Source of the DNA: Clostridiales bacterium UBA4698
GTDB taxonomy: Bacteria > Bacillota > Clostridia > TANB77 > UBA1234
NCBI GenBank assembly: GCA_002404755.1
Contig: DHKI01000032.1
Coordinates: 81,049-145,048 of the forward strand
Length of the DNA stretch: 64,000 bases
Direction: 5' to 3'
The notes under the pieces were generated by a model, which was given only the letters and a program-made list of their open reading frames with translations, made no database searches and was not told the DNA's origin. This document shows, piece after piece, positions 15,904 to 24,257 of the stretch (position 1 is the stretch's first letter; every line of letters begins with the position of its first letter). Position numbers and translations under genes: made by a program.

Positions 15904-16872
15904 TTAAGTCAAAAGCTCGAAGAGTGTCTTGAGCGAGTCTCTTTCAGAAGAGCCATACTCGAATATGAATTCGAAGTAATTTTCAGGAGAACTGCTAAGC
16001 ATATTGTTTAATGCTATGAGTTTTGCAAGTTGCTGCACTTGCTTTATTGTGATATTTTCAACGAGGCTGTCAAGAAGAAGCTGTGAGTAGATGCCTTCCC
16101 AACTTCGAGGGATAGGAAGGTTCTTATTCGTTGAGATATCACCATTTCGGTATGCCGTAACGGTGATTTTCTTAAGCTCCTTTATCCTGATACTTATGTT
16201 GTCTATCTCTTCTAAAGTCTTCCTGATTTCGTTATCAGCGGTCTCCAATTGATTCTTAAGTATTGTGACGTTGGTGTTTGCGACTGCAAGAGATTGCTTG
16301 GTGTGCTTAAGTTCACCCTCAAGATTTTCTATTTTAGTCTTCAGCTCCTTGACGGATGCAGTAGACTTGCTATGTTCCGAAGAAAGTGAAAGTTTTTTAC
16401 TTTCCTTTTCCTTCAAAACTCTTTCTTTTCCCTCCAACTCTTTGCAAAGAGCGTTGATTTTTATTGTGGCAGGGTCGAAGCTTTCTTGTACTTCTTCATC
16501 TTTTCTAACGAGTGTTGAAGAAGCCTCTTCGGTTTCGGAACCATTTTCCGGTATGTTGGTAGCTTCTTCGCTGGCAGAAGCATTTTTCTTTTCTGTGTTC
16601 TGCAAGCGTTTCTCTGCGGCACGTGCTTTTTTCTCCGCATTTTGTTCATTTTGCTTTAGCATTCGAGGAAAGTCAGCGTAAACCTTGTTGTTCGAATGCT
16701 TTCTCATGAAGTCCATGAGGATTTCCTCAGAAACCCCAAGATCTTCACAAAAATCCTCGGTAGTCCAGTCAAGATTTAACTTTGACAAAACGTACTTCGG
16801 AGTGATAAGCTTCTTTGGCTTTTCAAACCGTTGCACTTCCAGTTCTGTTTTTTCCAGGTTTACTTTTTCCAT
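15904..16872 (-). CDS. Unknown 322-residue coiled-coil protein; foreign composition
   Basis: No family recognised. Residues 25-70 (YVLSKLNLDWTTEDFCEDLG, then SEEILMDFMRKH) look like a small helical, possibly helix-turn-helix-like, domain. Residues 75-130 are a charged low-complexity segment rich in Glu, Lys and Ala. Residues 130-230 form a long coiled coil (KELEGKERVLKEKESKK ... LKTKIENLEGELKHTKQSL). The C-terminal 80 residues are again globular. GGAGGTACAACA precedes the ATG and resembles the leader of the 13935 gene. GC-richer codon use and an in-frame CGG (VQRFE) set it apart from the host genes. Confidence 0.65.
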   Translation of the reverse strand: MEKVNLEKTELEVQRFEKPKKLITPKYVLSKLNLDWTTEDFCEDLGVSEEILMDFMRKHSNNKVYADFPRMLKQNEQNAEKKARAAEKRLQNTEKKNASASEEATNIPENGSETEEASSTLVRKDEEVQESFDPATIKINALCKELEGKERVLKEKESKKLSLSSEHSKSTASVKELKTKIENLEGELKHTKQSLAVANTNVTILKNQLETADNEIRKTLEEIDNISIRIKELKKITVTAYRNGDISTNKNLPIPRSWEGIYSQLLLDSLVENITIKQVQQLAKLIALNNMLSSSPENYFEFIFEYGSSERDSLKTLFELLT

Positions 16873-17177
16873 TGTTGTACCTCCATGTGATTTGTTTTAA
16901 ATAAACGGACATCTAAGGATTAATTTGATATTTTTTTACCTCCTAAATATAGAATTGGGCAAACAACATATAAGTTCATGTGCGTATCATAGCCATTCTA
17001 TCACAAATGTATAAAATTGTAAATATATAATTGTAAGAAAAAACAAATTATGTAAAGATAATACAAAAAATTGATATACTGCTAAAAAAACTTGATTTTA
17101 TCAAGTTTTTGGTATATATTAATACTGTTCATGACTAATAAATCAAAACGAAATAATAATTACAAGGAGGAATTTAA
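16873..17177. other. Divergent intergenic region upstream of ppdK
   Basis: No gene seen. A hairpin with AAAAACTTGAT (17086-17096) and ATCAAGTTTTT (17100-17110) with a T-run lies about 65 bases before ppdK and could act as an attenuator or terminator. AAGGAGGAA before the ppdK ATG is the ribosome-binding site. No confident promoter could be assigned by eye. Confidence 0.5.
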
Positions 17178-19808
17178 ATGAGCAAAAAGTATGTATATCT
17201 TTTTAGCGAAGGAAATGCTAAAATGAGAGAATTACTTGGTGGTAAAGGAGCAAACCTTGCAGAAATGACAAATTTAGGTTTACCAGTTCCACAAGGATTT
17301 ACAATTACTACAGAGGCTTGTACAAAGTATTATGAGGATGGCAGAGAAATCAATCCAGAAATCAAAGCCGAAATCACAGAGTACATTTCAAAACTAGAAG
17401 AAATCACAGGAAAGAAATTTGGAGACAAAGAAAATCCATTATTAGTATCAGTTCGTAGTGGTGCTAGAGCATCAATGCCTGGTATGATGGATACAATCTT
17501 AAACCTAGGATTAAACGAACAAGTTGTTGAAACACTTGCTGAAAAATCAGGAAACCCACGTTGGGCTTGGGATTGTTACAGAAGATTTATCCAAATGTAT
17601 TCTGATGTTGTTATGGAAGTTGGTAAAAAATACTTTGAACAACTTATAGATAAAATGAAAGCTGAAAAAGGCGTTACACTAGACGTTGAACTTACAGCTG
17701 AAGATTTAAAAGAATTAGCTAGCGAATTTAAAGCTGAATATAAAGAAAAGATCGGTGAAGAATTCCCTACAGATCCAGTAGCTCAATTATGGGGAGCTAT
17801 TAAAGCCGTATTTAGATCTTGGGACAACCCTAGAGCTAATGTTTACAGAAGAGATAATGATATTCCATATTCTTGGGGTACAGCTGTAAACGTTCAAATG
17901 ATGGCATTTGGTAACATGGGAGATGACTGTGGTACTGGTGTTGCATTTACTCGTGACCCAGCTACAGGTGAAAAAGGATTATATGGAGAATTCCTTACAA
18001 ACGCACAAGGTGAAGACGTTGTTGCAGGTGTTCGTACACCAATGAAAATTACTGAAATGGAAAACAAGTTCCCAGCTGCATTCGCACAATTTAAAGATGT
18101 ATGCAAAAAACTAGAAGACCATTACAGAGATATGCAAGATATGGAATTCACAGTTGAACATGAAAAATTATTTATGTTACAAACAAGAAATGGTAAGAGA
18201 ACTCCACAAGCTGCTCTTAAGATTGCTTGTGATTTAGTTGATGAAGGAATGATATCAGAACAAGAAGCTGTTATGATGATCGATCCTAGAAACTTAGATG
18301 CTTTATTACACCCACAATTCGATAGTAAAGCATTAAAGAGTGCTACACCAATCGGTAAAGCATTAGGTGCTTCTCCAGGAGCTGCTGCTGGTAAAGTAGT
18401 ATTCACAGCTGAAGATGCAAAAGCATGGGCTGCTAGAAAAGAAAAAGTAGTTCTAGTTCGTCTTGAAACATCTCCAGAAGATATCGAAGGAATGAAAGCT
18501 TCTCAAGGTATCTTAACAGTTCGTGGTGGTAGAACATCTCACGCAGCAGTTGTTGCTCGTGGTATGGGTAAATGCTGTGTATCAGGATGCTCAGAAATCA
18601 TTATGGATGAAGAAAACAAAAAATTCACACTTGGTGGAAAGACATATCATGAAGGAGATTTAATCTCAATTGATGGTTCTACAGGTTACATATATGATGG
18701 ATTAATTCCAACAGTTGATGCTGTTATTAGCGGTGACTTTGGAAGAATAATGGGATGGGCTGATAAATACAGAGTTCTAGAAGTTAGAACAAACGCAGAT
18801 ACACCAAGAGATGCTGAAAAAGCAAAAGAACTTGGTGCACAAGGTATTGGTCTATGCCGTACAGAGCATATGTTCTTTGAGGGCGACAGAATAGCTGCCA
18901 TCAGAGAAATGATTTGTTCGGATACAGTTGAACAAAGAAAAGCTGCTCTTGCAAAATTAGAGCCAATGCAACAAGGTGACTTCGAGAAATTATTCGAAAC
19001 AATGGACGGATATGAGGTTACAATCAGATTCCTAGATCCACCTCTACATGAGTTCGTTCCAACAGAAGAAAAAGATATCGAAGCTCTTGCTAAAACACAA
19101 GGAAAGACAGTTGAAGAAATCAAAGCAATCATTGCTGGTCTTCACGAGTTTAACCCAATGATGGGACACAGAGGATGCCGTCTAGCAGTTACATTCCCTG
19201 AAATTGCAGAAATGCAAACAGAGGCTGTTATTAAAGCTGCTATCAATTCTTCTAAGAAGATTGGTAAAATGATTACTCCAGAAATCATGATCCCACTTGT
19301 TGGCGAAGTTAAAGAGTTAAAATATGTTAAAGATGTAGTTTGCGCAACAGCAGATAAAATAATTGCTGAAGCTGGTGTTGATATGAAGTATCAAGTTGGT
19401 ACAATGATAGAGATACCAAGAGCTGCTCTTACAGCTGATGAGATTGCTAGAGAAGCTGAATTCTTCTCATTTGGTACAAACGACTTAACACAAATGACAT
19501 TCGGATTCTCAAGAGATGATGCCGGTAAATTCTTAGGAGCATACTATGACAAGAAGATTTATGAGAACGATCCATTTGCTAAAGTTGACCAAGTTGGTGT
19601 TGGTAAATTAGTTGAAATGGCAGTTAAATTAGGTAAAGAAACAAGACCTGATATTAAGTTAGGTGTTTGTGGTGAACATGGTGGTGAACCTACATCTGTT
19701 GAATTCTTCCACAGAGCTGGTTTAACATACGTTTCTTGCTCACCATTTAGAGTTCCAGTTGCAAGACTTGCAGCTGCACAAGCTCAAATCAAATATCCAA
19801 GAAAGTAA
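17178..19808 (+). CDS. ppdK: Pyruvate, phosphate dikinase
   Basis: An 876-residue enzyme interconverting pyruvate, ATP and phosphate with phosphoenolpyruvate, AMP and pyrophosphate, used by anaerobes in glycolysis or gluconeogenesis. Order: N-terminal ATP-grasp domain (LLGGKGANLAEMTNLGLPVP; SVRSGARASMPGMMDTILNL), swivelling phosphohistidine domain with the catalytic GGRTSHAAVVARGMGK near residues 450-465, and C-terminal PEP-binding barrel (GIGLCRTEHMFF; GTNDLTQMTFGFSRDDA; GVCGEHGG). Full family length. Codon use is biased to GCT, GGT and CGT, as expected for a highly expressed gene. Confidence 0.97.
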   Translation: MSKKYVYLFSEGNAKMRELLGGKGANLAEMTNLGLPVPQGFTITTEACTKYYEDGREINPEIKAEITEYISKLEEITGKKFGDKENPLLVSVRSGARASMPGMMDTILNLGLNEQVVETLAEKSGNPRWAWDCYRRFIQMYSDVVMEVGKKYFEQLIDKMKAEKGVTLDVELTAEDLKELASEFKAEYKEKIGEEFPTDPVAQLWGAIKAVFRSWDNPRANVYRRDNDIPYSWGTAVNVQMMAFGNMGDDCGTGVAFTRDPATGEKGLYGEFLTNAQGEDVVAGVRTPMKITEMENKFPAAFAQFKDVCKKLEDHYRDMQDMEFTVEHEKLFMLQTRNGKRTPQAALKIACDLVDEGMISEQEAVMMIDPRNLDALLHPQFDSKALKSATPIGKALGASPGAAAGKVVFTAEDAKAWAARKEKVVLVRLETSPEDIEGMKASQGILTVRGGRTSHAAVVARGMGKCCVSGCSEIIMDEENKKFTLGGKTYHEGDLISIDGSTGYIYDGLIPTVDAVISGDFGRIMGWADKYRVLEVRTNADTPRDAEKAKELGAQGIGLCRTEHMFFEGDRIAAIREMICSDTVEQRKAALAKLEPMQQGDFEKLFETMDGYEVTIRFLDPPLHEFVPTEEKDIEALAKTQGKTVEEIKAIIAGLHEFNPMMGHRGCRLAVTFPEIAEMQTEAVIKAAINSSKKIGKMITPEIMIPLVGEVKELKYVKDVVCATADKIIAEAGVDMKYQVGTMIEIPRAALTADEIAREAEFFSFGTNDLTQMTFGFSRDDAGKFLGAYYDKKIYENDPFAKVDQVGVGKLVEMAVKLGKETRPDIKLGVCGEHGGEPTSVEFFHRAGLTYVSCSPFRVPVARLAAAQAQIKYPRK

Positions 19809-19826
19809 TCATAAAGATTATTCAAC

Positions 19827-19858
19827 AAGCCGAGGCTAAGTTATGTAGCCTCGGCTTT
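19827..19858 (+). terminator. Terminator after ppdK
   Basis: AAGCCGAGGCTA (19827-19838) pairs with TAGCCTCGGCTT (19846-19857) with a short T-run. Confidence 0.75.
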
Positions 19859-19940
19859 CAGATTGGTTTGAAAAAGATGAGAAATAAAAAGGCATAAATT
19901 CGGCATTTTGGGTAAAAATATTTCTAAAGGAGGAATTAAA

Positions 19941-20375
19941 ATGAAAGTTAGAGATATAATGACTAAAGATGTTGTTTTTGCAAATAAAGACGATTCGGTA
20001 CTTACCGTCGCAAAACTAATGAAACATCATAATGTTGGAGCTATTCCAATAGTTGAAAATGCTGAAAAGGTTTTAGGAATGGTAACAGATAGGGATATAG
20101 TTTTAAATATGGCAGACTATAATTTTGATCCGGCAAATACTTTTGCACTTAAGCTTATGACGGATAAGTTATATACTGTAAAACCAGAAGCGGATTTAAG
20201 CAGTGCATTGGCATTAATGAAAAAACAACAAATAAGAAGGTTACCGGTCATGGAAGATAACAAGCTTGTAGGAATGTTGTCAATTGGAGATATTGCAGTA
20301 CGTTCAGATTACAATATGGAGATGAGTGAAGCGATTTCAGAGATTTCAATGCCAGATAGACCAGAAAATATATAA
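19941..20375 (+). CDS. CBS-domain pair protein
   Basis: A 144-residue protein of two tandem CBS domains (about residues 1-65 and 70-130). Typical segments are VRDIMTKDVVFANKDDSVL, GAIPIVENAEKVLGMVTDRD and IRRLPVMEDNKLVGMLSIGD. CBS pairs bind adenosine nucleotides and regulate other proteins; the partner is unknown. The ATG at 19941 follows AAAGGAGGA; an upstream in-frame ATG-like start at 19908 would place this site inside the gene. Confidence 0.88.
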   Translation: MKVRDIMTKDVVFANKDDSVLTVAKLMKHHNVGAIPIVENAEKVLGMVTDRDIVLNMADYNFDPANTFALKLMTDKLYTVKPEADLSSALALMKKQQIRRLPVMEDNKLVGMLSIGDIAVRSDYNMEMSEAISEISMPDRPENI

Positions 20376-20432
20376 GCAAGATTGAGGCATGATATTAATT
20401 CGTGCCTCATAATTATTTATCTTGCTTTTTTA
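20374..20432 (+). terminator. Branched terminator after the CBS gene
   Basis: Outer stem AAGCAAGAT / ATCTTGCTT (20374-20382 with 20419-20427) encloses an inner GAGGCA / TGCCTC stem; T-run follows. Confidence 0.7.
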
Positions 20433-20489
20433 TAGAATATATGCAAAAATATAGATAGATTTTGAAAAAAGAAGAGGTGCTTTGTAAAT

Positions 20490-21581
20490 ATGGATAAAAG
20501 CAAAAAAATAAGAATTTTAGAAAGAGTAGGAGTATTTTTAGGAACGATACTTTTACTATATTTGTTAGTTAAATTTGCTACATACTTTATGCCGTTTTTG
20601 ATAGCAGGAATTATAGCTGTTTTGATAGAACCAGCTATAAAGTTTTGCATGAATAAACTAAAAATGAGCAGAAGAGTGAGTTCGATAATAATAGTTGCTT
20701 TAACGATTGTGCTATTAATTTTAGCAATTGTATATGGAAGCTTAGGAATAATAAAAGAAATAGGCAACCTTTCAAGCAATATAGGACCTGCGATAACGAC
20801 AACGACAAGGTTTATAGATTCATTGAGTGGCAAAGTTAGCGAGATATATCCAGATATTCCAGAAAATATATTGATTGCAGTTGAAAGTTCACTTGTTGAT
20901 TTTGTTGGAAAACTTGGAAATTTGGTTGCAGAAGCTGCTACTAAACTTGTCTCATTGCTACTTTCGGTTCCAACTATGATAATAAATACCGTAATAACAA
21001 TTCTTGCACTTATATTTTTCACAAAAGATAGGATTTATGTTATAGATATGATGGAACATCATATGCCAAAAAGTTGGATAAAGAAATGTATGGAAGTTGG
21101 TACTGAAATTTTTTCAACTATAGGTGGATATATAAGAGTATATGCTAAGATATTGCTAATAACATTCGTAGAATTATATATTGCGTTTTTGATAATAAAT
21201 GCAATTGGTTTCAAAATAGAGTATCCATTATTATTAGCGATAATGATTTCAATAGTTGATATTTTGCCAATACTTGGCGTAGGAACAGTACTTATTCCTT
21301 GGGCTTTGTGGATGCTTGTAGTTGGTAACTGGGGCCTTGCACTTGCACTTATAATCACATATGGTGCAATCTTCTGCATAAGACAATTCTTAGAACCAAA
21401 ACTAGTAAGTAAGCAATTTGGAATACATCCACTAATCACACTATTTGCAATGTATGCAGGATATAAATCATCAGGTGTATTTGGACTTATCTTAGGACCA
21501 GTTTTACTAATGGTATTAAGATGTGTATTTGCTAAACAAATAGAAAAAGGACTATTTAAAGATATGTTCGAAGAAAAATAA
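20490..21581 (+). CDS. AI-2E family membrane transporter (YtvI/PerM-like)
   Basis: A 363-residue polytopic membrane protein. There are two hydrophobic helices at residues 12-50, a helix near 65-90, a soluble loop (about residues 95-150) and four to five helices in the C-terminal half. Family hallmarks are PLLLAIMISIVDILPILGVG, FLEPKLVSKQFGIHPLITLF and SGVFGLILGPVLLMVL. Members move small molecules or ions; YtvI-type proteins in Firmicutes are sometimes linked to sporulation. Substrate unknown. GAAGAGGTG lies upstream of the ATG. Confidence 0.85.
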   Translation: MDKSKKIRILERVGVFLGTILLLYLLVKFATYFMPFLIAGIIAVLIEPAIKFCMNKLKMSRRVSSIIIVALTIVLLILAIVYGSLGIIKEIGNLSSNIGPAITTTTRFIDSLSGKVSEIYPDIPENILIAVESSLVDFVGKLGNLVAEAATKLVSLLLSVPTMIINTVITILALIFFTKDRIYVIDMMEHHMPKSWIKKCMEVGTEIFSTIGGYIRVYAKILLITFVELYIAFLIINAIGFKIEYPLLLAIMISIVDILPILGVGTVLIPWALWMLVVGNWGLALALIITYGAIFCIRQFLEPKLVSKQFGIHPLITLFAMYAGYKSSGVFGLILGPVLLMVLRCVFAKQIEKGLFKDMFEEK

Positions 21582-21587
21582 TATATG

Positions 21588-21628
21588 AAAACGGAGTAAA
21601 AAGTCAAAATACTATTTACTCCGTTTTT
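21588..21628. terminator. Bidirectional terminator between convergent genes
   Basis: AAAACGGAGTAAA (21588-21600) pairs with TTTACTCCGTTTT (21615-21627), with T-runs in both directions. Confidence 0.85.
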
Positions 21629-21630
21629 CT

Positions 21631-22102
21631 TTAAAAATTATTTTTAGGTGGATATACAGCTGCTTCATTAGGCGTTGTAATCTTTTTGATTTCGAAGACT
21701 TCAATTATTGGCATAGGGCCATGGTAATCTTTTAATTTGATTGTTCCTTTGATTTCTATCCAAGAGTTGTTTTCAAAATTTTTGATTTCATCAGATTCAC
21801 ATAAAAAACCAACAATTCTATAATCGTTATCTGAAACAATCATATCTCTAGCTGTTACAAATTGATTTTCTTTAAAATCGTTAACTCTAAAAACATATCC
21901 GGTAGAGTGAATTTTTTTACCGTATGTATTTATCTGTGTTATCATGTACATCTTTTAATATGCTAGTATAGTTACTGTTATTCATGATAATAGTCTTGCT
22001 AGCAAAAAGTTTTGCAAAGCATAAGAGCGAAAGTAAAATAATAATTGTAGATAAGATAATTATAAAAAGTTTAAAGCTAAATTTTATATTTATAATCTTC
22101 AT
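21631..22102 (-). CDS. TIGR03943-like (DUF1980) membrane-anchored protein, requiring a +1 frameshift at CGG
   Basis: Two segments, 22102-21923 and 21921-21631, join into a 156-residue protein if one C (21922) is skipped. Segment 1 has a membrane helix (KLFIIILSTIIILLSLLCFA) and SILKDVHDNTDKYI; segment 2 continues GKKIHSTGYVFRVNDFKE, NQFVTARDMIVSDNDYRIVG and IEIKGTIKLKDYHG. The joined order matches the C-terminal region of TIGR03943/DUF1980 permease-subunit proteins, including the tyrosine-glycine-lysine step at the junction. GGGGGA five bases before the ATG at 22102 is the ribosome-binding site. In frame 0 the CGG is followed at once by TAA, so unshifted translation gives only 61 residues. 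The second half has no ribosome-binding site of its own. Function unknown. Confidence 0.75.
21920..21922 (-). other. +1 frameshift site in the TIGR03943-like gene (ATA CGG T)
   Basis: On the minus strand the frame reads TAC ATA CGG TAA. Skipping the C gives TAC ATA GGT AAA AAA ATT CAC, that is YIGKKIH, which links the two halves of the domain. Same design as the three recO sites: in-frame CGG whose GG starts a +1 glycine codon, with a stop close by in frame 0. Confidence 0.8.
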
Positions 22103-22202
22103 AAAAATATCCCCCAATCCTTAGTAAATCTTATGACTTTTTTGAAAAAATATGACAATGTTGTGTGGGGGGCAGATAGATTTTAAGTAGGCTTTTTAAA
22201 TC

Positions 22203-22231
22203 TTGATAAGATTTTAGATATGTTATATAAT
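22203..22231 (+). promoter_or_regulatory. Sigma-A promoter upstream of cmk
   Basis: TTGATA (22203-22208) and TATAAT (22226-22231) with a 17-base spacer. Confidence 0.7.
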
Positions 22232-22253
22232 TTATAAGCGAGGAGGCGGTTAC

Positions 22254-22913
22254 ATGATAGTTGCAATAGATGGTCCTGCAGGGACAGGAAAGGGAACTGT
22301 AGCAAAATTAATTTCAGAAAGACTAGACTTCGTATATATAGATACAGGTGCGATGTACAGATGTATAACTTTAAAGATGATAAGAGAAAACATCTCATTA
22401 GATGAAGAAGAAAAAATAAAGGATTTGCTAGAAAGAACGAAAATAACATTCAAAAATCTAGATGATAAACAACATGTATATATAGATGGAGAAGATGTTT
22501 CGGATTTAATAAGAAAACCTAATGTAAATGAATTAGTTTCACCGGTTTCAGCAATAAAAATAATAAGAATAAAAATGGTAGAGCTTCAACGCAAATTAGG
22601 TGAAGAGGGAAATGTAATAATGGAAGGTAGAGATATAACAACTGTTGTATTTCCAAATGCTGAAGTAAAAATATATTTAGATGCTAAACTAGAGATAAGA
22701 GCAGAAAGAAGATACAAAGAGTTAATCGCAAGAGGTAATGATGTAACATATGAAGATACATTAGAGAGTATAAGAAAAAGAGATAAAAATGACATGGAAA
22801 AAGAAATGGGTGCATTAAAAATCGCAGAAGACGCTGTAGTTATTGATACATCTAATATGACCATCGAAGAAGTATATGATAAAATAAAAGAAATAATAGA
22901 ATTAAAAAAGTAA
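22254..22913 (+). CDS. cmk: Cytidylate kinase
   Basis: A 219-residue (d)CMP kinase. The Walker A loop is at the extreme N terminus (AIDGPAGTGKGTVAKL), followed by the family segments YIDTGAMYRCITLK, EGRDITTVVFPNAEVKIYLD and ERRYKEL, and DTSNMTIEEVYDKI at the end. GAGGAGG precedes the ATG. It starts a transcript with plsC, scpB and addB. Confidence 0.95.
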   Translation: MIVAIDGPAGTGKGTVAKLISERLDFVYIDTGAMYRCITLKMIRENISLDEEEKIKDLLERTKITFKNLDDKQHVYIDGEDVSDLIRKPNVNELVSPVSAIKIIRIKMVELQRKLGEEGNVIMEGRDITTVVFPNAEVKIYLDAKLEIRAERRYKELIARGNDVTYEDTLESIRKRDKNDMEKEMGALKIAEDAVVIDTSNMTIEEVYDKIKEIIELKK

Positions 22914-23041
22914 TATAAGAGATTATGAAAGGAATTTAAATAAGAATGGCGACTTACATTTTATAATAAAAGATACATAACTTTCATATCGTATAAATAT
23001 AGTAAAAACATAATCGCCACAAAAGGGCAAAAGGAGAAAAA

Positions 23042-23632
23042 ATGATTATAAGGTCAATTGTAAAAGGATTTGCACATATTTGTTTTCATACAATATACAG
23101 AACAAAAATAAAAGGAATAGAAAATATACCAAAAGAAGGCAAGGCAGTGCTTTGCTCTAATCATATACATATGTTTGATTCGGCAGGTATAATAGCTCAT
23201 GTAAAAAGAATGACATATATAATAGCAAAAGAGGAATTATTTAAAACGAAATTTAAAAATTGGTTTATGAGGCAAATGGGAACATTTCCTGTTGCTAGAG
23301 GAACTGGTGGAAAAGAAGCAATAGATACTGCAACAGAATACTTAAATCAAGGCAATCTTTTGCTTATATTCCCTGAGGGCACAAGAAACGGCTTAGCAAA
23401 AGGTGTAAAGTTTCAAAAAGGTGCAGCATACATAGCTATACAAAGTAAATCGCCAGTTATTCCTATAGGTGTTACAGGAACATTCAAACCGTTTTCGAAG
23501 ATATGTATAAACATAGGCCAGCCTATAGATATAACAGAATATTTAGATGATGAAAAAGTAGACCCTAGAAAAGTAGTTGCATTAACTAAAAAAATAGAGA
23601 GCGAAGTAATAAAGCTAAGAGATGAAAATTAA
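23042..23632 (+). CDS. plsC: 1-acyl-sn-glycerol-3-phosphate acyltransferase
   Basis: A 196-residue PlsC-type acyltransferase that makes phosphatidic acid at the inner membrane face. The catalytic HX4D block is CSNHIHMFDS near residues 40-49, the substrate-binding block is FPEGTRN near residue 114, and the block near VIPIGVTGTFKP completes the fold. AAAGGAG precedes the ATG. Follows cmk as often in Clostridia. Confidence 0.9.
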   Translation: MIIRSIVKGFAHICFHTIYRTKIKGIENIPKEGKAVLCSNHIHMFDSAGIIAHVKRMTYIIAKEELFKTKFKNWFMRQMGTFPVARGTGGKEAIDTATEYLNQGNLLLIFPEGTRNGLAKGVKFQKGAAYIAIQSKSPVIPIGVTGTFKPFSKICINIGQPIDITEYLDDEKVDPRKVVALTKKIESEVIKLRDEN

Positions 23633-23665
23633 AGAACACAACCATAAATAAAGAGAGGATTAAAA

Positions 23666-24238
23666 ATGGAAAAAGAAGAATTAGTTGGACTTATCGAAGC
23701 ATTGCTTTTTGCAAGCGGAAAGATGGTAAATATAAAAGTTTTATGTGATGTGACAGGATGCGAAAAAGAAGAGGTCTTAGAAGCACTTAGCACATTAAAA
23801 CAAAATTTAATAGAAAGAAAAAGCGGAATACAATTATTAGAAGTAAAAGAATCATATCAGCTTGCAACACTTGAAAAATACTATACATATATTTGTACAA
23901 TGCTAGATAATAGGCCAAAGCCAAACTTGTCGCAAGCTGCTTTTGAGGTATTATCAATAGTTGCATATAATCAAAATGTAACAAGGGCTGAAATGGAAAA
24001 AATAAGAGGAGTTTCATCGGATAGTGCATTAAACAAACTGTTAGAATACAACCTAGTTGAAGAGGCAGGAAAAATGGATGCACCAGGAAGACCGATGATG
24101 TACAGAACAACCGATGAATTCTTAAAAATGTTTGGGTATAATTCTATAAAAGACTTGCCAGAACTACCAAAGCTTAAAGAAGAAGTTGATGAGCAAATGA
24201 AAATCGAAGAAGAGTTATCTACAGAAGAAAATGCTTAA
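23666..24238 (+). CDS. scpB: Segregation and condensation protein B
   Basis: A 190-residue winged-helix SMC-kleisin accessory subunit. Family segments: GLIEALLFASGKMVNIKVL, RKSGIQLLEVKESYQLAT, LSQAAFEVLSIVAYNQNVTRAEMEKIRG and GRPMMYRTTDEFLKMFG. It acts with SMC and ScpA in chromosome compaction; scpA is not in the window. Confidence 0.92.
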   Translation: MEKEELVGLIEALLFASGKMVNIKVLCDVTGCEKEEVLEALSTLKQNLIERKSGIQLLEVKESYQLATLEKYYTYICTMLDNRPKPNLSQAAFEVLSIVAYNQNVTRAEMEKIRGVSSDSALNKLLEYNLVEEAGKMDAPGRPMMYRTTDEFLKMFGYNSIKDLPELPKLKEEVDEQMKIEEELSTEENA

Positions 24239-24257
24239 AACTAAGGAGGAACAATAA

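Noticed and set aside
18686..19132. Long minus-strand open frame inside ppdK
   Set aside because: Shadow of a strongly codon-biased gene on the other strand; no ribosome-binding site and no protein-like pattern.
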